64,000 nt of DNA from Ideonella sp. A 288 (GTDB lineage: Bacteria; Pseudomonadota; Gammaproteobacteria; Burkholderiales; Burkholderiaceae_C). The notes beneath the pieces were generated by a model. It ran no database searches, was not told the origin of the DNA, and saw only the letters and a list, made by a program, of their open reading frames with translations. This document shows, piece by piece, positions 52,282 to 63,153 of this stretch. Each line of letters opens with the position of its first letter. Position 1 is the stretch's first letter. A program made the translations under genes and the position numbers. The stretch spans positions 1 to 64,000 of the forward strand of contig NZ_MWLO01000145.1 in the NCBI RefSeq assembly GCF_002198735.1, given 5' to 3'.

Positions 52282-55200
52282 CTACACCAGCACCCTTTCG
52301 ATGCCACCGGCATTGGCACGCGCCACGTACTCGGGCAGCCACTGCTCGCCGAGGAGGTGGCGGGCCATTTCGACGACGATGTAGTCGGCCTCCAGCAGGC
52401 CGGTGGCCATGTCGCCCTGGTAGCGCGACAGCCCCTGCAGGCAGCTCGGGCAGGACGTGAGGATCTTCACGTTCTGCTGCGGCGCCACCAGGCCCTGCTG
52501 GCGCAGCGAGGCCTCGCCCTTGCGCAGCTCTTCTTCCTTGCGGAAGCGGATCTGGGTGGAGATGTCGGGCCGCGACACGCCCAGCGTGCCGCTCTCGCCG
52601 CAGCAGCGGTCGCTCTTCTCGACGCTGTTGCCGACCAGGGCCTTGACGGTCTTCATCGGCTCCTGCTGCTTCATCGGGCTGTGGCAGGGGTCGTGGTACA
52701 GGTAGGCCGAGGTATTGCCCTGCAGCGTGATGCCTTTTTCGAGCAGGTACTCGTGGATGTCGACGATGCGGCAGCCCGGGAAGATCTCCTCGAACTTGTA
52801 GCCCTGCAGCTGGTCGAAGCAGGTGCCGCAGCTGACCACCACGGTCTTGATGTCCAGGTAGTTCAGCGTGTTGGCCACGCGGTGGAACAGCACCCGGTTG
52901 TCGGTGATCAGCTTCTCGGCCTTGTCGAACTGGCCGCTGCCCCGCTGCGGGTAGCCGCAGCACAGGTAGCCGGGCGGCAGCACGGTCTGCACGCCGGCAT
53001 GCCACAGCATGGCCTGGGTGGCCAGGCCGACCTGGCTGAACAGCCGCTCGGAGCCGCAGCCCGGGAAGTAGAACACCGCCTCGGTGTCGGGCGTGGTGGC
53101 CTGGGGGTCGCGGATGATCGGGACATAGTTCTTGTCCTCGATGTCGAGCAGCGCGCGCGCCGTGCGCGTGGGCAGCCCGCCGGGCAGCTTCTTGTTGATG
53201 AAGTGGATCACCTGCTCCTTCAGCGGGGCCGTGCCCACGCTGGCCGGCGGCGCGCTGGTCTGTCGGCGCGCGGCCAGCTTCAGCACGTCGTGCGCGAAGC
53301 GCTGGGCCTTGAAGCCCACGCCCACCATCGCCGAGCGCACCAGCTTGATGGTGTTCGGGCTGGTGGCGTTGAGCATCAGCATGGCTGCGGCATTGCCGGG
53401 CCGGAAGCTCTTCTGGCCCATCTTGCGCAGCAGGTTGCGCATGGCCATCGAGACATCGCCGAAGTCGATCTTCACCGGGCACGGCGACAGGCACTTGTGG
53501 CAAACCGTGCAGTGGTCGGCCACGTCCTCGAACTCTTCCCAGTGCGCCAGGCTGATGCCGCGGCGGGTTTGCTCCTCGTACAGGAAGGCCTCGATCAGCA
53601 GCGAGGTGGCCAGGATCTTGTTGCGCGGGCTGTACAGCAGGTTGGCGCGCGGCACGTGGGTGGCGCACACCGGCTTGCACTTGCCGCAGCGCAGGCAGTC
53701 CTTGATGCTGTCGCTGATGGCGCCGATGTCGCTCTGCTGCATGATGAGCGACTCATGGCCCATCAGCCCGAAGCTGGGCGTGTAGGCATGGCTCAGGTCG
53801 GCGGCGTGCACGTCGGCGCCCAGGCGCTGCAGCGCGTCGCCACGCAGCAGCTTGCCCTTGTTGAAGCGGCCCTCGGGGTCGATGCGGGCCTTGTAGTCGG
53901 CGAAGTTGCCGATCTCGGCGTCGGTGAGGAACTCGAGCTTGGTGATGCCGATGCCGTGCTCGCCGCTGATCACGCCGCCCAGGCTGCGGGCCAGCGCCAT
54001 GATGCGGCCCACCGCCTCGTGGGCGGTCTGCAGCATCTCGTAGTTGTCGGAGTTGACCGGGATGTTGGTGTGCACGTTGCCGTCGCCGGCATGCATGTGC
54101 AGGGCCACCCAGGTGCGGCCGTGCAGCACCTCGCCGTGCAGCGCCTGGCAGGCCGCCAGCACCGGCGCGAAGGCGTTGCCGGCGAACAGGCCGCGCAGTT
54201 CGGCCAGCACCTGCGTCTTCCAGGAGGCGCGCAGCGAATGGTCCTGCAACTGCTCGAAGAAGCTGCGCCGCGTCGTGAAGCTCGCGCCGCCCGGCGCCGG
54301 CACGGTGTCCAGGTGGGTGAGCCAGTGCTGCCACTGGCCGCGCACCTCGCGCACCACGCCCAGGGCCTGCTGCACGCGGTCCTCGAACATCTCGGCGCTG
54401 GGGATCTCGCTGGCATCGTCCGAGGTGCCCAGCGGCAGCGGGCCGTGCACGAACAAGGCCTCCAGCCGGTCGAGCAGCTCGAGCTTGTTGCGCAGCGACA
54501 GCTCGATGTTGATGCGCTCGATGCCCAGCGTGTACTCGCCCATGCGGTCGAGCGGGATGACCACGTCCTCGTTCACCTTGAAGGCGTTGGTGTGGCGCGC
54601 GATGGCCGCCGTGCGCTTGCGATCGAGCCAGAACTTCTTGCGCGCGTCGGCGCTGACGGCGATGAAGCCCTCGCCCGACCGGGCATTCGCGATGCGCACC
54701 ACCTCGCTGGTGGCACGGGCCACCACCGCCTCGTCGTCGCCGACGATGTCGCCGAACAGCACCATCTTCGGCAGGCCGCCGCGCTTGCTCTTGGTGGCGT
54801 AGCCCACCGCGCGCAGGTAGCGGTCGTCCAGGTGCTCGAGGCCGGCCAGGATGGCGCCGCCCTTCTTCTGGTCTTCGAACAGGAAGTCCTTGATCTCGAC
54901 GATCGCCGGCACGGCCTCGCGCGGGTTGCCGAAGAACTCGAGGCACACCGTGCGCACGTGCTTGGGCATGCGGTGGACAATCCAGCGCGCGCTGGTGATC
55001 AGGCCGTCGCAGCCCTCCTTCTGCACGCCGGGCAGGCCGGCGAGGAACTTGTCGGTCACGTCCTTGCCCAGGCCGGCCTTGCGGAAGACGCTGCCGGGGA
55101 TGTCGAGCCGCTCGGTGCGCTCGAGCTTGCGGCCGCTGGCGTCGAACCAGCGCAACTCGAAGCTGGCGGTGGCCACGTCGTGGATCTTGCCCAGGTTGTG

Positions 55201-56223
55201 GTTCAGTCGCACCACCTCCAGCCACTTGGCGTCGGGGGTGACCATGCGCCAACTGGCCAGGTTGTCCAGCGCGGTGCCCCACAGCACGGCCTTCTTGCCG
55301 CCGGCGTTCATCGCGATGTTGCCGCCGATGCACGAGGCCTCGGCCGAGGTGGGGTCGACGGCGAAGACATAGCCCGCACGCTCGGCCGCGTCGGCCACGC
55401 GCTGGGTGACGACGCCGGCGCCGGTCCAGATGGTGGCCACCGGCTGGTCGAGGCCGGGCAGGTCGACCTTCTCGACCTCGGTCATCTGCTCGAGCTTTTC
55501 GGTGTTGATGACCGCGCTCTTCCACGTCAGCGGCACGGCGCCGCCGGTGTAGCCGGTGCCGCCGCCGCGCGGGATGATCGTCAGCCCCAGTTCGACGCAG
55601 GCGCCCACCAGGCCGGCCATCTCGGCCTCGGTGTCGGGCGTGAGCACGACGAAGGGCACCTCGACGCGCCAGTCGGTGGCGTCGGTGACGTGCGACACGC
55701 GCGACAGGCCGTCGAACTTGATGTTGTCCTTGGCGGTGTGCCGGCCCAGCGTCTTGCGGGCGCGCTGGCGCAGTTCGGCCACGGTGGCGAAGCGGGCGGC
55801 AAAGCGTTGCACGGCGCCGCGGGCGAGCTCGAGCAGCTCGCCGACATGGACGTCGCGCGCGGCATCGGCATCGGGCGTGCGGCGGCGTTCGACCTCGCCC
55901 AGGCGGTGGTCCAGCGCCTCGATCAGCAGCTGGCGGCGCTTGGGGTTGTCGAGCAGGTCGTCTTCGAGGTAGGGGTTGCGTTGCACCACCCAGATGTCGC
56001 CCAGCACCTCGTACAGCATGCGCGCGGAGCGGCCGGTGCGACGTTCGCTGCGCAGCCGCAGCAGCACCTCCCAGGCGCGCTCGCCCAGCAGGCGACGCAC
56101 GATCTCGCGATCGGAGAACGAGGTGTAGTTGTACGGGATCTCGCGCAGGCGCGGCGGCGGCGCGTCGGCCGCGTCGGGCGATTCGGTGAGTGCCGTCTGG
56201 GAAAGGGGATGCGGTGCGTTCAT
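52282..56223 (-). CDS. Giant FAD- and Fe-S-containing oxidoreductase (DUF3683/glycolate oxidase type)
   Basis: The 1313-residue protein joins several modules. An N-terminal DUF3683-like region (1-140) precedes a PCMH-type FAD domain ([18 protein letters not shown] near 192) and an FAD-linked oxidase C-terminal domain ([14 protein letters not shown] near 720, [14 protein letters not shown]). A ferredoxin part with [11 protein letters not shown] and [12 protein letters not shown] follows, then a CCG heterodisulfide-reductase-like region with [21 protein letters not shown] and [11 protein letters not shown]. It is a membrane-peripheral dehydrogenase passing electrons from a 2-hydroxy acid such as D-lactate or glycolate to the quinone pool. 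The substrate is not determined. It is known in many Burkholderiales. Confidence 0.87.
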   Translation of the reverse strand: MNAPHPLSQTALTESPDAADAPPPRLREIPYNYTSFSDREIVRRLLGERAWEVLLRLRSERRTGRSARMLYEVLGDIWVVQRNPYLEDDLLDNPKRRQLLIEALDHRLGEVERRRTPDADAARDVHVGELLELARGAVQRFAARFATVAELRQRARKTLGRHTAKDNIKFDGLSRVSHVTDATDWRVEVPFVVLTPDTEAEMAGLVGACVELGLTIIPRGGGTGYTGGAVPLTWKSAVINTEKLEQMTEVEKVDLPGLDQPVATIWTGAGVVTQRVADAAERAGYVFAVDPTSAEASCIGGNIAMNAGGKKAVLWGTALDNLASWRMVTPDAKWLEVVRLNHNLGKIHDVATASFELRWFDASGRKLERTERLDIPGSVFRKAGLGKDVTDKFLAGLPGVQKEGCDGLITSARWIVHRMPKHVRTVCLEFFGNPREAVPAIVEIKDFLFEDQKKGGAILAGLEHLDDRYLRAVGYATKSKRGGLPKMVLFGDIVGDDEAVVARATSEVVRIANARSGEGFIAVSADARKKFWLDRKRTAAIARHTNAFKVNEDVVIPLDRMGEYTLGIERINIELSLRNKLELLDRLEALFVHGPLPLGTSDDASEIPSAEMFEDRVQQALGVVREVRGQWQHWLTHLDTVPAPGGASFTTRRSFFEQLQDHSLRASWKTQVLAELRGLFAGNAFAPVLAACQALHGEVLHGRTWVALHMHAGDGNVHTNIPVNSDNYEMLQTAHEAVGRIMALARSLGGVISGEHGIGITKLEFLTDAEIGNFADYKARIDPEGRFNKGKLLRGDALQRLGADVHAADLSHAYTPSFGLMGHESLIMQQSDIGAISDSIKDCLRCGKCKPVCATHVPRANLLYSPRNKILATSLLIEAFLYEEQTRRGISLAHWEEFEDVADHCTVCHKCLSPCPVKIDFGDVSMAMRNLLRKMGQKSFRPGNAAAMLMLNATSPNTIKLVRSAMVGVGFKAQRFAHDVLKLAARRQTSAPPASVGTAPLKEQVIHFINKKLPGGLPTRTARALLDIEDKNYVPIIRDPQATTPDTEAVFYFPGCGSERLFSQVGLATQAMLWHAGVQTVLPPGYLCCGYPQRGSGQFDKAEKLITDNRVLFHRVANTLNYLDIKTVVVSCGTCFDQLQGYKFEEIFPGCRIVDIHEYLLEKGITLQGNTSAYLYHDPCHSPMKQQEPMKTVKALVGNSVEKSDRCCGESGTLGVSRPDISTQIRFRKEEELRKGEASLRQQGLVAPQQNVKILTSCPSCLQGLSRYQGDMATGLLEADYIVVEMARHLLGEQWLPEYVARANAGGIERVLV

Positions 56224-56517
56224 TCGGGCCGTTCGGGCGTGGGGCGCCGGGTCTGGGGGTGTCCGCCGGGTTGCCCCTGGCCGGGCGCGGCCCCGTCGGG
56301 AGGGTCAGACCGCCCGGGGCGGCCAGTGGCACTCGGTGGTGGCTCGGAGTGGCCTGTCTCGGCACGTGAACCGCGATTTTATCGCAGCGCAGCATCTCCC
56401 TCAGGGTGCGCCCTGTGCCGCTGGCGGGGTTAATCCCGTTGCCCCTGGTCAACCCCGTGTGACAGAAACGGTGATGTCATGAAACCGCCGCACACTGGCG
56501 GACCCCAAGGAGATTCC
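56224..56517. promoter_or_regulatory. Divergent promoter region between the oxidoreductase and ugpB
   Basis: This 294-base gap separates two outward-facing genes. For the minus-strand gene, TAAAAT (rc of 56376-56381) is a good -10. For ugpB, TGTCATGAAAC at 56475-56485 resembles one half of a Pho box, matching the phosphate control of ugp in Escherichia coli, though a second half-site is not clear. A small hairpin CCGCC/GGCGG lies at 56485-56501, just before the ribosome site AAGGAGA (56507-56513). Confidence 0.45.
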
Positions 56518-57828
56518 ATGAAGATTCGCTCGACCGCCCTGGCCGCCCTGGCCGCGCTCACCCTCACCCTGCCGGCGCATGCCCAGACCGAGATCCAGTG
56601 GTGGCACGCGATGAGCGGGCAGCTCGGCGAGTGGGTCAACGGCCTGGCCGCCGGGTTCAACGCCAGCCAGAAGGATTACAAGGTGGTGCCGGTGTTCAAG
56701 GGCACCTACCCCGAGACGCTGACCGCCGGCGTGGCCGCCTTCCGCGCCGGCAACGCGCCGCACATCATTCAGGTGTTCGAGGTCGGCACCGCCAACATGA
56801 TGGCCAGCAAGGGCGCCATCGTGCCGGTGACCGAGGTGATGAAGATCGGCGGCGTCAAGTTCGACCCCAGCGTGTACGTGCCGGCGGTGTCTGGCTACTA
56901 CACGGCGCCCAACGGCCAGTTGCTGAGCCTGCCGTTCAACAGCTCGACCACCGTCTTCCACTACAACAAGGACGCCTTCAAGGCCGCGGGCCTGGACCCC
57001 AGCGCACCGCCCAAGACCTGGCCCGAGGTGGCGCTGGCCGCCGCCAAGCTGAAGGCCAGCGGCCACAAGTGCCCCTTCACCACCAGCTGGCAGAGCTGGA
57101 CGCAGCTCGAGAGCTTCAGCGCCTGGCACAACGTCGAGTTCGCCACCAAGCGCAACGGCTTCAACGGCCTGGACACGCGCCTGGCCATCACCACGCCACT
57201 GCACGTGCGCCACATCGAGAACTTGGCCAACATGGCGCAGCAGGGCCTGTTCGTCTACAAGGGCCGCAACAACTCGGCCGACGCCACCTTCGTCTCGGGT
57301 GAATGCGCGATGACCACTGGCTCGTCGGCGCTGTACGGCGCGGTCAAGCGCAATGCCAAGTTCCAGGGCGGCATCGGCGCCCTACCCTTCTACCCCGACG
57401 TGGCCGGCGCGCCGCAAAACACCGTCATCGGCGGCGCCAGCCTGTGGGCCATGTCGGGCAAGAAGGCCGACGAGACCAAGGGCGTGGCGCTGTTCTTCAA
57501 GTACCTGTCCGACCCGCAGGTGCAGGCCAAGAGCCACCAGGACACCGGCTACCTGCCGATCACGACCGAGGCCTTCGGCATCACCGAGAAGGCCGGGTTC
57601 TACAAGGCCAACCCCGGCACCGACGTCAGCGTCACCCAGATGATCCGCAAGACCACCGACAAGTCGCGTGGCGTGCGGCTGGGCAACTTCCTGCAGATCC
57701 GCACCATCATCGACGAGGAGTTCGAGCAGATCTGGTCGGGCAAGAAGTCCGCCAAGCAGGGCCTGGAAGACGCCAAGCGCCGCGGCGACGCCGAACTCGA
57801 GAAGTTCCAGAAGGCCAACAAGTCCTGA
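56518..57828 (+). CDS. ugpB: sn-glycerol-3-phosphate ABC transporter, substrate-binding protein
   Basis: The 436-residue protein has a Sec signal (MKIRSTALAALAALTLTLPAHAQ). The mature protein begins TEIQWWHAMSGQLGEWVN and continues as in UgpB, with SLPFNSSTTVFHYNKDAF and GASLWAMSGKKADETKGV. It is the periplasmic binding protein for glycerol-3-phosphate and glycerophosphodiesters. The ATG at 56518 has an ideal AAGGAGA site; the upstream ATG at 56479 lacks one. It opens the ugpB-A-E-C-Q operon, with ugpA 90 bp downstream. Confidence 0.95.
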   Translation: MKIRSTALAALAALTLTLPAHAQTEIQWWHAMSGQLGEWVNGLAAGFNASQKDYKVVPVFKGTYPETLTAGVAAFRAGNAPHIIQVFEVGTANMMASKGAIVPVTEVMKIGGVKFDPSVYVPAVSGYYTAPNGQLLSLPFNSSTTVFHYNKDAFKAAGLDPSAPPKTWPEVALAAAKLKASGHKCPFTTSWQSWTQLESFSAWHNVEFATKRNGFNGLDTRLAITTPLHVRHIENLANMAQQGLFVYKGRNNSADATFVSGECAMTTGSSALYGAVKRNAKFQGGIGALPFYPDVAGAPQNTVIGGASLWAMSGKKADETKGVALFFKYLSDPQVQAKSHQDTGYLPITTEAFGITEKAGFYKANPGTDVSVTQMIRKTTDKSRGVRLGNFLQIRTIIDEEFEQIWSGKKSAKQGLEDAKRRGDAELEKFQKANKS

Positions 57829-57918
57829 CGGACCCGGTGGCCACGGGCCACCGGAACGGAACCTCCCCCCGACCCCCTGCCGCCCTGCGGCACGGGGTCC
57901 TGCCAGAAGATCGAAGCG

Positions 57919-58806
57919 TTGACAGTCGAAAAGCGCGTCCTGTTCAAGAGCTGGTGGCTGCCCTGGGTGCTGATCGCACCGCAGATGGCCATCGTGCTGG
58001 TGTTCTTCTTCTGGCCAGCCGGCCAGGCGCTGTACCAGAGCGTGCTGCAGCAGGACGCCTTCGGCACCAGCACGCAGTTCGTCGGCCTCGAGAATTTCGA
58101 AGCCCTGTGGGCCGACGAGACCTACCTGGCGTCGTTCAAGACCACCGCGGTGTTCTCGGTGGCCGTGGCGGCACTGGGCCTGACGCTGTCGCTGCTGCTG
58201 GCCGTGATGGCCGACCGGGTGGTCAAGGGCTCGGCCTTCTACAAGACCCTGCTGATCTGGCCCTATGCGGTGGCGCCGGCCGTGGCCGGCGTGCTGTGGC
58301 TGTTCATGTTCGCGCCGTCGATCGGCGTGGTCAGCTATGCCCTGCGCTCGATGGGCCTGGACTGGAACCACCTGCTCAACGGCACGCACGCGATGATCCT
58401 GATCGTGATGGCCGCGGTGTGGAAGCAGATCTCCTACAACTTCCTGTTCTTCCTGGCCGGCCTGCAGAGCATCCCGAAGAGCCTGATCGAGGCCGCCGCC
58501 ATCGACGGTGCCGGGCCCTGGCGCCGGTTCTGGACAGTGCAGTTCCCGCTGCTCACACCGACCACCTTCTTCCTGCTGGTGATCAACATCATCTACGTCT
58601 TCATCGACACCTTCGCCATCATCGATGCCGCCACCTCGGGCGGGCCGGGCAAGGACACCGCGATCCTGGTCTACAAGGTCTACTTCGACGCCTTCAAGGC
58701 CATGGACCTGGGCGGCTCGGCGGCGCAGTCGGTGGTGCTGATGGCCATCCTCGTGGCGCTGACGGTGGTGCAGTTCCGCTACGTCGAGAAGCGCGTCCAC
58801 TACTGA
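57919..58806 (+). CDS. ugpA: sn-glycerol-3-phosphate ABC transporter, permease UgpA
   Basis: The 295-residue inner-membrane protein has six hydrophobic helices and the permease EAA loop ([19 protein letters not shown]) that contacts the UgpC ATPase. [20 protein letters not shown] at the start matches UgpA. Translation appears to start with TTG at 57919, as no ATG or GTG occurs before the first helix. This probably lowers expression relative to ugpB. ugpE follows after 16 bp. Confidence 0.93.
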   Translation: MTVEKRVLFKSWWLPWVLIAPQMAIVLVFFFWPAGQALYQSVLQQDAFGTSTQFVGLENFEALWADETYLASFKTTAVFSVAVAALGLTLSLLLAVMADRVVKGSAFYKTLLIWPYAVAPAVAGVLWLFMFAPSIGVVSYALRSMGLDWNHLLNGTHAMILIVMAAVWKQISYNFLFFLAGLQSIPKSLIEAAAIDGAGPWRRFWTVQFPLLTPTTFFLLVINIIYVFIDTFAIIDAATSGGPGKDTAILVYKVYFDAFKAMDLGGSAAQSVVLMAILVALTVVQFRYVEKRVHY

Positions 58807-58822
58807 GCCGGGTACCGCCACG

Positions 58823-59680
58823 ATGATCGAGAACCGACCCGTTGCCACCGTGCTCGCGCACCTGACGCTGATCCTCGGCGTGCTGATCGTCGCGTTCCCG
58901 GTGTACATCACCTTCGTTGCCAGCACGCAGACGGCCGAGCAGATCGTGCAGAACGTGCCGATGTCGCTGCTGCCGGGCAACAACATGGTCGAGAGCTACC
59001 GGTTGGCGCTGTTCGGCGGCCAGACCCAGTACGGCAGCAAGCTGCCGCCGGCCGGGCCGATGCTGATGGTCAGCCTGGTCAGCGCGTTGGTCATCGCGAT
59101 CGGCAAGATCGCCATCTCGCTGCTCTCGGCCTTCGCGGTGGTGTACTTCCGCTTCCCGGGGCGCGGCCTGGTGTTCTGGATGATCTTCATCACCCTGATG
59201 CTGCCGGTGGAGGTGCGCATCCTGCCCACCTACAAGGTGGTGTCCGACCTCGGCCTGCTCAACACCTATGCCGGGCTGACGGTGCCGTTGATCGCCAGCG
59301 CCACGGCCACCTTCCTGTTCCGCCAGTTCTTCCTCACCGTGCCCGACGAACTGGTCGAGGCCGCCCGCATCGACGGCGCCGGCCCGATGCGCTTCTTCAA
59401 GGACGTGCTGCTGCCGCTGTCGCGCACCTCGATCGCGGCGCTGTTCGTCATCCAGTTCATCTACGGCTGGAACCAGTACCTGTGGCCGCTGCTCGTCACC
59501 ACCAACGAGGACATGTACCCGGTGGTGATGGGCATCAAGCGCATGATCTCCGGCGGCGACGCAGCCACCGAGTGGAACGCCGTGATGGCCACCGCGATGC
59601 TGGCGATGATCCCGCCCGCGCTGGTGGTGCTGCTGATGCAGAAGTGGTTCGTCAAGGGCCTGGTCGACACCGAAAAGTAG
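58823..59680 (+). CDS. ugpE: sn-glycerol-3-phosphate ABC transporter, permease UgpE
   Basis: The 285-residue protein has six transmembrane helices and the EAA loop LVEAARIDGAGPMRFFKDVL. Blocks such as LNTYAGLTVPLIASATATF and FIYGWNQYLWPLLVT are typical of UgpE. It pairs with UgpA to form the membrane channel. The start at ATG 58823 lies 16 bp after ugpA, and ugpC begins 9 bp after its TAG, so the genes are cotranscribed. Confidence 0.94.
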   Translation: MIENRPVATVLAHLTLILGVLIVAFPVYITFVASTQTAEQIVQNVPMSLLPGNNMVESYRLALFGGQTQYGSKLPPAGPMLMVSLVSALVIAIGKIAISLLSAFAVVYFRFPGRGLVFWMIFITLMLPVEVRILPTYKVVSDLGLLNTYAGLTVPLIASATATFLFRQFFLTVPDELVEAARIDGAGPMRFFKDVLLPLSRTSIAALFVIQFIYGWNQYLWPLLVTTNEDMYPVVMGIKRMISGGDAATEWNAVMATAMLAMIPPALVVLLMQKWFVKGLVDTEK

Positions 59681-59689
59681 ACGCACACC

Positions 59690-60754
<1,065 letters not shown>

Positions 60755-60797
60755 GGCGGTCGCCCAAGCGGACGGCCCGACACGCATGGGTGCCGAC

Positions 60798-61547
60798 ATG
60801 GACACGATGACCCCCTGGCCCTACCCCCGCTGGATCGCCCACCGCGGCGCCGGCAAGCTGGCGCCTGAGAACACGCTGGCCGCCTTCCGGCTGGGTGCGT
60901 CGCTGGGCTGGCGCGCTTTCGAGTGCGACGTCAAGCTGTCCGCCGACGAGGTGCCCTTCCTGCTGCACGACAGCACGCTCGAACGCACCACCGACGGCCA
61001 GGGCAGTGCCGGCGACCTGCCCTGGGGCCAGCTGGCGCAGTACGACGCCGGCAGCTGGCACAGCCGCAGCTTTGCCGGCGAACCGCTGCCCACGCTGGCG
61101 GCGATCGCGGCCTTCGTGCGGCGCAACGGCCACGCGCTGAACATCGAGATCAAGCCCACCCCCGAGCTCGAGGAGACCACCGGGCAGGTGGTGGCCGAAC
61201 ACGCCGCCCGGCTGTGGGCCGGCGACCGGGTGCCGCCGCTGCTCAGCTCGTTCCGCCCCGAATCGCTGCTCGGCGCGCGCGACGCGGCGCCGGCGCTGCC
61301 GCGGGCCTTGCTGCTCGACACGCTGTGGACCGGCTGGTTCGAGATGGCGCGATCGCTCGGTTGCGTGGCCGTGGTGACGAAGCACGTGCTGATGGACGCC
61401 GCGCTGCTGGCCCAGGTGCACGGCGCCGGGATGCGCGGGCTGGTCTATACCGTGAACGACACGTCCGAGGCAGATCGACTGCTGGCGCTGGGCATCGACG
61501 GCCTCATCACCGACGCGGTGGACCGCTTCTCGCCGGCCGTGGGCTGA
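60798..61547 (+). CDS. ugpQ: Glycerophosphodiester phosphodiesterase
   Basis: The 249-residue protein is a GDPD-family TIM barrel with WIAHRGAGKLAPENTLAAF (catalytic His and Glu), WRAFECDVKLSADEVPFL and HDSTLERTTDG, then LNIEIKPTPE. It releases glycerol-3-phosphate from glycerophosphodiesters brought in by the Ugp transporter. ATGs at 60786, 60798 and 60807 are all possible, and none has a strong ribosome site; 60798 was chosen as a compromise. Its stop codon borders a long palindrome that probably ends the operon. Confidence 0.9.
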   Translation: MDTMTPWPYPRWIAHRGAGKLAPENTLAAFRLGASLGWRAFECDVKLSADEVPFLLHDSTLERTTDGQGSAGDLPWGQLAQYDAGSWHSRSFAGEPLPTLAAIAAFVRRNGHALNIEIKPTPELEETTGQVVAEHAARLWAGDRVPPLLSSFRPESLLGARDAAPALPRALLLDTLWTGWFEMARSLGCVAVVTKHVLMDAALLAQVHGAGMRGLVYTVNDTSEADRLLALGIDGLITDAVDRFSPAVG

Positions 61548-61551
61548 GAGT

Positions 61552-61702
61552 CTGAGAGTTTTTCGATCATGCCCGCTCACCACCCCCAAACGCACCCACT
61601 CGTCGTTGCAAATGCTCGCCATAGCCCGAGCTATGGCTGTGCTTTGCGCCTAGATCGGGCACGTCTGGGGGCGTCGCTCGGGCACGCTCGAATTCCTCTC
61701 AG
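61552..61702. repeat. 151-bp imperfect palindrome (REP/MITE-like hairpin) at a convergent junction
   Basis: The whole segment folds on itself around CCGA at 61626-61629. The central stem is CCATAGC (61619-61625) with GCTATGG (61630-61636). Outer arms pair CTGAGAG (61552-61558) with CTCTCAG (61696-61702), with matching ATGCCCG/CGGGCAC and CCCCCA/TGGGGG segments between. It lies between ugpQ and the convergent MFS gene and may end transcription from both sides. Its size and terminal repeats also fit a non-coding mobile element. Confidence 0.75.
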
Positions 61703-61745
61703 CCTCTGAGGCTGCACCGGCTTGCCCCAACGGGGCGCCGAACCG

Positions 61746-63044
61746 TCAGGACACCTGCTGCGCCGCCTGCGGCAACTGGCGCACGCTGCGGATCACATCG
61801 CTGCGCCAGGCTGCCGCCGCGAGCAGCAAGCCGGCCACGCCCGAGAACATCAGCGTCGCTGGCAGCCCGGCCCGCTCGCCCAGCCAGCCGCCGAACAACG
61901 CGCCAGGCCCGGCAGGGATCAGGATCAGCCAGCGCATGGTGCTGGTCATGCGGCCCAGCAAGGGCTCGGGCGTGACCGCCTGGCGCAGCGACAGGAAGTT
62001 GATGAACACCAGCACCGCGCCCAGGCCGAACAGCAACAGCATGGCCGCGAAGGCAGCCACGCCCCAGGCGCCTGCCGGCAGCAGGCCCGGCGCCAGCCAA
62101 CCGACGCCGCACACGGCGATGCCCAGCACCAGGGTCGGACCCGACCCGAGCCGCTGGCTGATGCGGTGGCCGAGCAGGCTGGCCGCGATCGAGCCCAGGC
62201 CGAGGCCGACGTAGCACAAGCCCACCACCTGCTCGGACAAGCCCAGCGTGCGCGTCGCGTGCAGGATCTGCACCACCAGCGCCGCGTTGTGGCAGAACTG
62301 CCAGCCGCCGACGGTGAGCGCCAGCGCCACCAGCAACCGCTGGCTGCGCACGAATTGCACGCCCTCGCGCAGGTCACGCCAGAAGTCGCGATCGGCCTGC
62401 GGCGGCCGCACCTCGTCGACGCGGATGCCACGCAGGATGGCCGCCGACAGCACCAGCATCAGGGCGTCGAGCAGCAGCGTCATCGGCGCCCCCATCAGCT
62501 TGACCAGCACGCCGGCCAGGCCGGGCCCGGCCACCTCGGACGACGAACTCGCCAGCGTGTTCTTGGCATGGGCCTCCACCAGGCGCGCCCGCGGCACCAC
62601 CTGGGTCAGCACGATCTGCGCCGCGCTGCCCGAGGTGGTGTTGACCATGCCGATGCAGAAGCCCACCGCGTACAGCCAGGGCATGCTCAGCAGGTCCAGC
62701 GACCAGGCCACCGGCACGCTCATCACGGCGGCGGCCAGGCCGAGTTCGCCGGCCACGTACACCGGCAGCTTGCGCACGCGGTCGAGCCACACGCCGGACG
62801 GCAGCGAGAACAGCACGAAGGGCAGGATCTCCATCGCCGTGAGCAGGCCCATCTGCGTGGGCGAGGCCTGCAACAGCAGCGCGGCCGTCAGGGGCAGCGC
62901 CAGCATCGTGATCTGGCCGCCGAACGACGACATCAGGATCGACATGAACAGCCGCCGGTAGGCCAGATCGCGCAGCAGGTCGTCCGCAGGCAGCGCGAAC
63001 CAGCCGCGCGCGGTGTCGATCCAGCCTTTGGGCGGCGCGGTCAT
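61746..63044 (-). CDS. MFS transporter (EntS/MFS_3-like)
   Basis: The 432-residue protein has 12 predicted transmembrane helices. It shows the layout of the MFS_3 exporters: RRLFMSILMSSFGGQITMLA, LLTAMEILPFVLFSLPSGVW followed by LDRVRKLPVYV, and NTTSGSAAQIVLTQVVPRAR. These export siderophores, macrolides or other small molecules by proton exchange. The substrate is unknown. No cluster of synthetic genes adjoins it. The stop lies 43 bp from the palindromic repeat; argJ is upstream on the same strand. Confidence 0.88.
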   Translation of the reverse strand: MTAPPKGWIDTARGWFALPADDLLRDLAYRRLFMSILMSSFGGQITMLALPLTAALLLQASPTQMGLLTAMEILPFVLFSLPSGVWLDRVRKLPVYVAGELGLAAAVMSVPVAWSLDLLSMPWLYAVGFCIGMVNTTSGSAAQIVLTQVVPRARLVEAHAKNTLASSSSEVAGPGLAGVLVKLMGAPMTLLLDALMLVLSAAILRGIRVDEVRPPQADRDFWRDLREGVQFVRSQRLLVALALTVGGWQFCHNAALVVQILHATRTLGLSEQVVGLCYVGLGLGSIAASLLGHRISQRLGSGPTLVLGIAVCGVGWLAPGLLPAGAWGVAAFAAMLLLFGLGAVLVFINFLSLRQAVTPEPLLGRMTSTMRWLILIPAGPGALFGGWLGERAGLPATLMFSGVAGLLLAAAAWRSDVIRSVRQLPQAAQQVS

Positions 63045-63153
63045 GTGGGTCCCAGTGGTGGCAGGCGCCCCCGGCAGGCCGCTGTCGGCCGGTGCCGTCG
63101 CGCGCGAGCGGGCGTGCGCTCAGGAGGCACGCGTGCTCTGCAGGGCCGGGCGG

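Noticed and set aside
51760-56433. Plus-strand open frame of 1557 codons
   Set aside because: It is the antisense shadow of the giant oxidoreductase gene, which has full domain and Fe-S motif support.
56475-56485. A full Pho box upstream of ugpB
   Set aside because: Only one half-site is recognisable; the expected second direct repeat 11 bp away is not convincing, so it was kept only as a weak note.
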